This document shows positions 1 to 4,639 of a stretch of 6,329 bases of DNA, piece after piece; the stretch's first letter is position 1; each line of letters starts with the position of its first letter. The position numbers and the translations under genes are program-made. The DNA comes from Candidatus Woesearchaeota archaeon (GTDB lineage: Archaea; Nanobdellota; Nanobdellia; Woesearchaeales; UBA525). The DNA lies in NCBI GenBank assembly GCA_018221165.1, contig JAAOYD010000054.1:1-6329 (forward strand), read 5' to 3'. The notes beneath the pieces were generated by a model. It was not told the DNA's origin, searched no databases, and worked only from the letters and a program-made list of their open reading frames with translations.

Positions 1-1275
1 CCATTCACGGATGACTCTGACAATGAAGCAACAAAACAAACACCCTATACATCCCTCTTCGGCAAACGCCTTAAGTTCACCCTCGTTGTTGTCGATGTTA
101 CTGAGGAATGCAAAGGTGATGTTGACTTCTGCGACAGCTTCGAGCACTCAGTCTACATCCAAATACCTGACCGAAACCCCGAAATCAGGCTCACGGTCGA
201 CGTCGCAGATAAAAAGAAGACTGCAGGAACAAAGGAAGTAACGGTGATTGAGACTGGACAGACGAACAAGCTCTCCCTCATCATCAACGAACCCTACGCT
301 ACCTGCACGGCTCACTACAACGCGTCCATCACCCTGAAAGAACAACTCAACCTCCCCTTCAAACCGTCAATGAGTTCGCAGGATGGTGTTATCGTCGAGA
401 ATCTGCGCTGCTTTGGCGCGGACTTCAAGCACAAATTCGAAGTCTTTGTTCCAGACACACATCCGAAGGCAATCCCCTTCGATATCACTGTGAACACGAG
501 CATTGGCACGCGCAGTATTGTCACAACCTTCCCCTTCCAGATTGAACCAGAACAACGCGTCCGCGTCAACGGACCGAGCCCAGGCTACGCCCGCGAGAAG
601 TTTGTGGACATCAGCTGCCACGATATTAGTTGCAACGGCTTTAAAATCGCCTACACTGATGATCCGATGAGCTGCGCGGAAAGCGGCGGCCTCACAGATG
701 CTGACTTCAACGAACCAGACAGCCTCCGAGCCTATGGTGGCGTGACCAGCGCGATGTGGCGTTTCTCGATAGATACCGAAAGTCATAATGGCGAGTATCT
801 CTGCGTGAAAGCAGGTACTGATAATGAAGATGAAGATATCTACAGCCTCGGGCTGCACCAGAACCTTCCGACGAAAGTGGCGATTGACGCGACAGCACCA
901 GAGCTCACAGCTCGATACGATCCAATCCAAGGGAAGATGAACATGGACTGCACAGATGTGGGTGACTACAAGAGCGGCTGCGCGCACAGACCATTCAGCT
1001 ACTCCTATGTTGTGAATCCGTTGCAATTCGCAGGCAGCATCCTCACAGTGGGCCTGCTCAACGCTGAATGGAGCGGTTGTCCTGACGGAGAAACAGGCCA
1101 CTACGTCACGTGGAACGGTGCAGGCGGCGAGATGCCCTACTTATCACAAGATGTGCGAGTAATGTGCATCAAAGCAACAGACAACGCAGGCAACTACGTT
1201 GTGAAGAGCAGACTTGTCTATGGTAGCGCCGAAGTGCTCGGCGGCTTCCTCTTAGCCTACGCAAGGAATCAATAA
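1..1275 (+). CDS. Secreted or surface protein with Ig-like beta-sandwich modules (5' partial)
   Basis: The reading frame is open from base 1 to the TAA at 1273-1275 (424 residues visible), so the gene starts upstream. The GTG at 244 lies inside this open frame and has no clear ribosome site, so it is not taken as the start. The visible protein is beta-rich with many paired Cys and resembles tandem Ig-like or fibronectin-like extracellular modules. One module spans about residues 185-295, with C206 and C211 and a YLCVKA strand. A second spans about 300-415; it follows a TAPELTA linker typical of bacterial Ig-like repeats and contains a CIKATDNAGN strand around C389. I see no transmembrane helix in the visible part, so any anchor or signal should lie upstream. 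It ends 10 bp before a pilin-like gene, which suggests co-transcription. An adhesin or structural surface role is inference; no enzyme motif is visible. Confidence 0.8.
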   Translation, partial: PFTDDSDNEATKQTPYTSLFGKRLKFTLVVVDVTEECKGDVDFCDSFEHSVYIQIPDRNPEIRLTVDVADKKKTAGTKEVTVIETGQTNKLSLIINEPYATCTAHYNASITLKEQLNLPFKPSMSSQDGVIVENLRCFGADFKHKFEVFVPDTHPKAIPFDITVNTSIGTRSIVTTFPFQIEPEQRVRVNGPSPGYAREKFVDISCHDISCNGFKIAYTDDPMSCAESGGLTDADFNEPDSLRAYGGVTSAMWRFSIDTESHNGEYLCVKAGTDNEDEDIYSLGLHQNLPTKVAIDATAPELTARYDPIQGKMNMDCTDVGDYKSGCAHRPFSYSYVVNPLQFAGSILTVGLLNAEWSGCPDGETGHYVTWNGAGGEMPYLSQDVRVMCIKATDNAGNYVVKSRLVYGSAEVLGGFLLAYARNQ

Positions 1276-1281
1276 GGTGAT
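1275..1281 (+). promoter_or_regulatory. Shine-Dalgarno site deciding a GTG start
   Basis: AGGTGAT is a perfect complement to the 3' end of 16S rRNA and ends 4 bases before the GTG at 1286. It physically includes the upstream GTG at 1277, which makes that earlier in-frame codon an unlikely start. Confidence 0.65.
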
Positions 1282-1285
1282 ACAT

Positions 1286-2041
1286 GTGGCACGCAAAAAA
1301 GGAGTGGCGATGATAGAAATGCTCGTTGCGTTATTGATAGGTCTTGCCCTCGTTGGTGTTGGATGGTACCTCGTTGAACGCTACGGCTATGATATTCCGA
1401 ATCAAGCACTTGGCGAAGTCACCTCCTGTTCTTCCTTTACAGGTATTGGTGGACAAGGACAATGCCTCCGGGACAAGAATTGTGAAGGTCGCCCTGCTTG
1501 GCAGTATCGCACCGAGCTCGGTTGCGAAGACCCGTTACCCTTTTGCTGTCAGCTCCTCGATAAAGACATCGCCGATTACTTCATACCTGGCAGTCTCATC
1601 ATCAGCTACGAAGGAGAGAACTACCGTTTAACACCTGGTGAGTTCGACCCTGGCAAAGAAATCATTGACAAGGAAAATCCAACAATTCTCAGTCGTGATA
1701 GGGTGTCTGCACAGAAGACTGACGCGCTTTCTATCTACTACCGTCCTCACATGGGTTCTGGGAACAAGCCCGCGGACCAGAGCTGCTCCCTGACTGTGAA
1801 CTATGAAGGCGGGAGCAAAGTTGTCAAGAGGATTGACAATTGCTATCAAGAAGCAGCACTCTTCAAGCACAACTGGGTGCTAATTTGGGAAGGTAGCGGT
1901 GCGTCCTTCCAGATGGCCATCGACGACGAGAAAGGCAAGAACCAGCCGAAATGGGGTTATGGCTTCACCATGGACGCACAGCCGAAAGAAGGAACAGCTG
2001 TCTCGCAGACCTACACTGCGTCGCTCAAAGTGGTGAAATAG
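1286..2041 (+). CDS. Type IV pilin-like protein with six-Cys ectodomain motif
   Basis: This 251-residue protein starts at GTG 1286, chosen because a strong ribosome site lies just upstream; GTG 1277 would add three residues. The N-terminus MARKKG|VAMIEMLVAL is a classic prepilin signal: a short basic leader, Gly at the cleavage site (G6), Glu at +5 (E11), then a hydrophobic helix to about residue 30. A prepilin peptidase would be expected to process it, and the helix should pack into a filament or pseudopilus core. Residues 48-88 hold six Cys spaced C-x11-C-x5-C-x13-C-x6-CC, probably a small three-disulfide fold. Two further Cys occur in the beta-rich C-terminal half. The stop TAG abuts the next gene's ATG. 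Family membership beyond pilin-like is not recognised; minor pilin or pseudopilin is the best guess. Confidence 0.8.
   Translation: MARKKGVAMIEMLVALLIGLALVGVGWYLVERYGYDIPNQALGEVTSCSSFTGIGGQGQCLRDKNCEGRPAWQYRTELGCEDPLPFCCQLLDKDIADYFIPGSLIISYEGENYRLTPGEFDPGKEIIDKENPTILSRDRVSAQKTDALSIYYRPHMGSGNKPADQSCSLTVNYEGGSKVVKRIDNCYQEAALFKHNWVLIWEGSGASFQMAIDDEKGKNQPKWGYGFTMDAQPKEGTAVSQTYTASLKVVK
2032..2036 (+). promoter_or_regulatory. Shine-Dalgarno site inside the preceding gene
   Basis: GGTGA lies in the last codons of the upstream pilin-like gene, 5 bases before the ATG at 2042. It supports the 2042 start and tight coupling of the two genes. Confidence 0.6.
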
Positions 2042-2662
2042 ATGCGCGGCCAGCTCAAGGTCAGTCTCATCACGCTGCTCGAAATGATAATCGTCTTCGC
2101 GATTATTGGAGCCGCCACCCTCATCGCGTTCAGGATTTATCCTATTTTCTTCGGCACGACTGATGCCCAAGCGGAAAACGCCTACGACCTCATGGCCGAC
2201 ACGATTGACAGCATGCTTCGTAGTGATACTGCTGAGATTGAACGGCGTTCCATCTTCCCCTACAAAAAAATAAATGATTTCACAGGCACTATCTTCGCCA
2301 TTGACAGTCGCGGCGTGATTAGTGAAGTGTTCCCCCCACTCTCAGAACAAATCGATGAGAACTCTATAAGTAGCGGTTTTATCAAGAAACTCAACGGGAC
2401 GCATTTAAGCGATGAGTTGTGTAACAGCGACCCCTGCCTGTGCTTCACAAGAGAACTGAAAAGCGTAACTGAGAAATCAATAAAACGCGCTTTCGAAGAC
2501 CCGGAGCGCTGCACCACCTTCAAGAGTGATTACCCAGTGGTCTTCACCGTCCAACTCACTGGCGGCGACCTGGACCTCGAAACACGCTACGAGACGGTCA
2601 TCGTGAAAGAACCCTTCCAAGACGGTTCTCGCATCAGTCTCCAGCTCGATAACCCCTCATAA
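2042..2662 (+). CDS. Pilin-like single-pass membrane protein with a Cys cluster
   Basis: This 206-residue protein starts at an ATG directly after the previous stop. Its N-terminus MRGQ followed by LITLLEMIIVFAIIG strongly recalls the prepilin helix (compare bacterial FTLLEMIIV), but the residue that would be Gly -1 relative to E14 is Leu; the only Gly-Gln junction is at residues 3-4. Processing is therefore uncertain, although a pilin-type or uncleaved membrane anchor (about residues 9-30) is clear. The ectodomain, about 175 residues, carries C127, C132 and C134 (C-x4-C-x-C) and C157, probably two disulfides. From memory, this short CxC-bearing region resembles uncharacterised DPANN membrane proteins. 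Together with the preceding gene it forms a pair of candidate pseudopilins. No catalytic motif is seen. Confidence 0.78.
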   Translation: MRGQLKVSLITLLEMIIVFAIIGAATLIAFRIYPIFFGTTDAQAENAYDLMADTIDSMLRSDTAEIERRSIFPYKKINDFTGTIFAIDSRGVISEVFPPLSEQIDENSISSGFIKKLNGTHLSDELCNSDPCLCFTRELKSVTEKSIKRAFEDPERCTTFKSDYPVVFTVQLTGGDLDLETRYETVIVKEPFQDGSRISLQLDNPS

Positions 2663-2663
2663 A

Positions 2664-2672
2664 CTATATAAA
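2664..2672 (+). promoter_or_regulatory. Archaeal-type TATA box (internal promoter)
   Basis: CTATATAAA sits in the only intergenic gap of note in the window (2663-2694). Its centre, about 2668, lies 26-27 bases before the ATG at 2695, the normal archaeal distance from TATA element to transcription start, so the transcript would be leaderless or nearly so. An A-rich stretch (CATAAA, 2658-2663) just upstream could act as a BRE but is not a strong match. The call assumes an archaeal host. Confidence 0.6.
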
Positions 2673-2680
2673 CGCCTCTT

Positions 2681-2689
2681 GGGGATGAT
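2681..2689 (+). promoter_or_regulatory. Possible weak Shine-Dalgarno site
   Basis: GGGGATGAT matches the consensus GGAGGTGAT at 7 of 9 positions and ends 5 bases before the ATG at 2695. It would serve read-through transcripts from the upstream pilin genes but would be absent from a leaderless transcript started at the TATA box. The match is only suggestive. Confidence 0.35.
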
Positions 2690-2694
2690 GCTGT

Positions 2695-3486
2695 ATGGGT
2701 TTCGACCTCTCTACCTTCCTCTGGGATTTCATCAAGCAAGGTATCCTTATCTTCCTTGCGGCAGGCCTTCTCTTCGCCAGTGTTTTCCTTGTCAGCGGCG
2801 ATGACTTCTTCCAGCGCTACTACGCGAAAGACGTGGGTTTGGTGCTTGACGCGAGCCACGCCGCCCGGGGCGATGTCACGCTTAACTATGATAAGATTAT
2901 GCACTCCCTCGATTTCGCCACAACTGAGAAATCTCTGGAGCTCAAACGTCCGAATCATGCGGACTGGGAATACCGCAAGCGCATCCCTCGTGATCTCAGC
3001 CCTCAAGGCGCGACACTTACGGAAGATAATCTTTCTCAGCCTGCAGTTCTTACCTTACTCAGGGAGGGACGTGACCTCAGCCTGACTACGGCAGCTGCGA
3101 TCCATGCTAGTTGCTCCGCTCCTGACGCGCGTCCGGCGAAAGTCACGACGCGTATCGTCATTGAAGGTGTGAGTAGTCTGCTGACTCGGGAGGTGTTGGA
3201 TCTTGCCACGTCGCCCAAAGAGCCTGTCGAGACCATCACTATCAAGATAGAGCAGTCAGCGACCTTGACGCCAGCGACCATTGAAGCGCAGGCAGTGGAT
3301 ACCACGCTTGGTGATAGCTTGATTTGCAATCTCGCTGTCGCGCTCACACCCTACGAAGTTCTGACGACTACCTCCACTACTGCTGACGAGACCGTGTTGA
3401 CCTTTACCCACCCACCATCTCCCGGACTGGACGAGGACAAGCTCGCCAGCGCCTTGATTATTATGTTGGAGGCGACGCTTTCATGA
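2695..3486 (+). CDS. Single-pass membrane protein, DPANN-type family of unknown function
   Basis: This 263-residue protein starts at ATG 2695 and ends in the ATGA overlap with the next gene. One transmembrane helix (about residues 16-34) follows a 15-residue N-terminus ending in Lys-Gln-Gly; unlike its neighbours it lacks the very short basic-Gly leader. Right after the helix comes YYAKDVGLVLDASHAARGDV (about 42-61). From memory, this motif (YxA+D-aliphatic-DxxxAxxG) marks a family of uncharacterised membrane proteins found repeatedly in DPANN archaea next to small pilin-like genes. The rest is predicted to be mostly beta strand outside the membrane, with C140 and C211 as a possible disulfide. 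No active-site pattern is visible. It is the first gene behind the internal TATA box. Function unknown; a structural or assembly component is inferred from context. Confidence 0.78.
   Translation: MGFDLSTFLWDFIKQGILIFLAAGLLFASVFLVSGDDFFQRYYAKDVGLVLDASHAARGDVTLNYDKIMHSLDFATTEKSLELKRPNHADWEYRKRIPRDLSPQGATLTEDNLSQPAVLTLLREGRDLSLTTAAAIHASCSAPDARPAKVTTRIVIEGVSSLLTREVLDLATSPKEPVETITIKIEQSATLTPATIEAQAVDTTLGDSLICNLAVALTPYEVLTTTSTTADETVLTFTHPPSPGLDEDKLASALIIMLEATLS
3468..3475 (+). promoter_or_regulatory. Shine-Dalgarno site within the upstream gene
   Basis: GGAGGCGA, one mismatch from GGAGGTGA, lies 7 bases before the ATG at 3483 and inside the preceding coding region, consistent with coupled translation. 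Confidence 0.6.
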
Positions 3487-3986
3487 AACGCGGACAGGCA
3501 GAGCTCTATTACAGCTTCATCCGCATCATTCTGATTATCCTCCTTGTGTTTCTTCTCAACATCCAACTCGGCTTCTTCACAAATGTTGATGTGCCGACTG
3601 AGCACATCGAGGCGGAGATAGCGCAGCAACGATTATTGGCCCGGCTGGCGCCTGTTGACGGCACCACCGGATTTGTCGCTTTGTCCCAATTCAACAGCAA
3701 GGATGTTACAGACAGTTATTTAGAAAGCTATGGTGATGAGAACCTCTGGGGAGGTCGCCTTCGGTTGTACGAGACTCACGATGCGCTCATTGCCGAGACG
3801 CCTAACTACAATGCAACTCTTGCCGAGAACGGTGCAGCGGTGAAGCTTCTTCCCCTTTCCAAAGCTGGTGTGCGTGGTCGCGGCGGCGCGAACTATCACT
3901 CCTGGCTCCATCCAGTGATTATTGTTTACGACGATGAGACGCGGGCGTTGGGTTGGCTCACAATAGAATTGGTGAAACGCACATGA
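3483..3986 (+). CDS. Small pilin-like membrane protein of unknown function
   Basis: This 167-residue protein starts at an ATG that overlaps the previous stop (ATGA). The leader MKRG|QAELYY is followed by a strongly hydrophobic helix (about residues 12-30); Gly-Gln after a basic start is common in archaeal class III signals, but the Glu is at +3, not the canonical +5. The ectodomain has no Cys, unlike most neighbours. It opens with an amphipathic helix (about 42-56) and then TGFVALSQFN, a pattern I associate from memory with small uncharacterised DPANN proteins encoded beside the preceding family. The C-terminal third contains a Gly/Arg-rich loop (GVRGRGG) and a final beta hairpin. No enzymatic motif. 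It is probably a structural partner of the adjacent membrane proteins, judged only from operon position and topology. Confidence 0.78.
   Translation: MKRGQAELYYSFIRIILIILLVFLLNIQLGFFTNVDVPTEHIEAEIAQQRLLARLAPVDGTTGFVALSQFNSKDVTDSYLESYGDENLWGGRLRLYETHDALIAETPNYNATLAENGAAVKLLPLSKAGVRGRGGANYHSWLHPVIIVYDDETRALGWLTIELVKRT
3971..3975 (+). promoter_or_regulatory. Shine-Dalgarno site deciding the 3983 start
   Basis: GGTGA lies 7 bases before the ATG at 3983. The earlier in-frame ATG at 3953 has no comparable site and would place ten hydrophilic residues before the basic-Gly leader, so 3983 is preferred. Confidence 0.6.
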
Positions 3987-4639
3987 AACGAAAAGGCGAC
4001 ATTTTTGCGTTGCAGGAATTCTACCTAGGCATGTTACTCCTTATTCTGTGCATCCTTCTCTTCGGTCTCTACTGGTTGGCGGCGCAGCAGTTCAAGGACA
4101 AGTTCGACTCGCCAGACCAACTGGCTGAGGACCTGGCCGCTTCTGGGGCTGGCAGCGCACTGCGCACCTACCTTTCTCAACAACTCGATTGGCCTGGCGA
4201 CGCACTCTCTAATGGAACAGTGGCGTCAGGATCAGGCAGCATGGCTGAAGGGTGGGGAACCGCGTTCACCGACGCTGAGTGTGTTGCTTGGCTCGAGGGA
4301 GGCACCGGCGCATTCCCAACAGTATGCAAGGCGGTACAGCAACGTACCACGCTCTTCTTCAGCACATTGTGCAGCGATTACCTCTTCGAAGTGCGTCTGG
4401 GAGATGCTGTCTGGACTGATGGTGATGGTGTCGCTAATCGGCTTACCGCAAAAGGACGGCGGACGCGAACCGACTACGAACTTGTTCATGGCTCGACAGA
4501 TGCTTTCAGCGGTCCGCTCACGCCAGAGATGCTCGACGATACGGACGCGCGCATCAGGAAAGGCGCGCAAACAGTTCCCACTACACAGGGTGTGGTTGCA
4601 ACACGCCTCGTGTGTATTGATAGGGAGGTGCAGTCATGA
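3983..4639 (+). CDS. Single-pass membrane protein with four ectodomain Cys, unknown function
   Basis: This 218-residue protein uses the ATG at 3983, which overlaps the previous stop (ATGA) and gives the leader MKRKG, matching its neighbours. A hydrophobic helix (about residues 13-33) anchors it. The following segment, ALRTYLSQQLDWPGD, recalls a motif (LRTY/LRTP near the membrane) that I remember from uncharacterised DPANN membrane proteins in similar clusters. The ectodomain has four Cys (in AECVAW, TVCKAV, TLCSDY and LVCID), an even number that suggests two disulfides outside the cell. A Gly/Ser-rich stretch (about residues 74-90) is probably a flexible loop. No catalytic or binding motif is recognised. 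Tight coupling to the peptidoglycan hydrolase gene downstream suggests it works in the same complex, which is inference. Confidence 0.78.
   Translation: MKRKGDIFALQEFYLGMLLLILCILLFGLYWLAAQQFKDKFDSPDQLAEDLAASGAGSALRTYLSQQLDWPGDALSNGTVASGSGSMAEGWGTAFTDAECVAWLEGGTGAFPTVCKAVQQRTTLFFSTLCSDYLFEVRLGDAVWTDGDGVANRLTAKGRRTRTDYELVHGSTDAFSGPLTPEMLDDTDARIRKGAQTVPTTQGVVATRLVCIDREVQS
4624..4630 (+). promoter_or_regulatory. Strong Shine-Dalgarno site for the hydrolase gene
   Basis: GGAGGTG is a full-strength match ending 5 bases before the ATG at 4636. It is among the best ribosome sites in the window and fixes the hydrolase start. Confidence 0.7.

Noticed and set aside
11..241. Short plus-strand open frame at the left edge
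   Set aside because: It is out of frame with the partial gene that is open from base 1. Its product is low-complexity Ser/Thr/Gln with no ribosome site.
244..246. GTG as start of the first gene
   Set aside because: The same frame stays open back to base 1 with protein-like composition, and there is no Shine-Dalgarno site or signal peptide at 244.
367..1101. Long minus-strand open frame (244 codons) across the first gene
   Set aside because: It lies wholly antisense to a coherent protein with Ig-like motifs and paired Cys. Its own translation shows no recognisable domain, and it fits a codon-bias shadow.
1277..1279. GTG 1277 as start of the pilin-like gene
   Set aside because: It falls inside the AGGTGAT ribosome site that best serves GTG 1286. 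The shorter product has the standard prepilin leader length.
3121..3486. Possible peptidoglycan amidase (Amidase_3-like) fold in the C-terminal half of the 2695 gene
   Set aside because: The end of the sequence looked vaguely similar, but the zinc-binding His/Glu pattern of amidases is absent.
3953..3955. ATG 3953 as start of the fifth membrane protein
   Set aside because: It would give a 33-base overlap and put hydrophilic residues ahead of the basic-Gly leader. ATG 3983 has a GGTGA site and the same ATGA junction as its neighbours.
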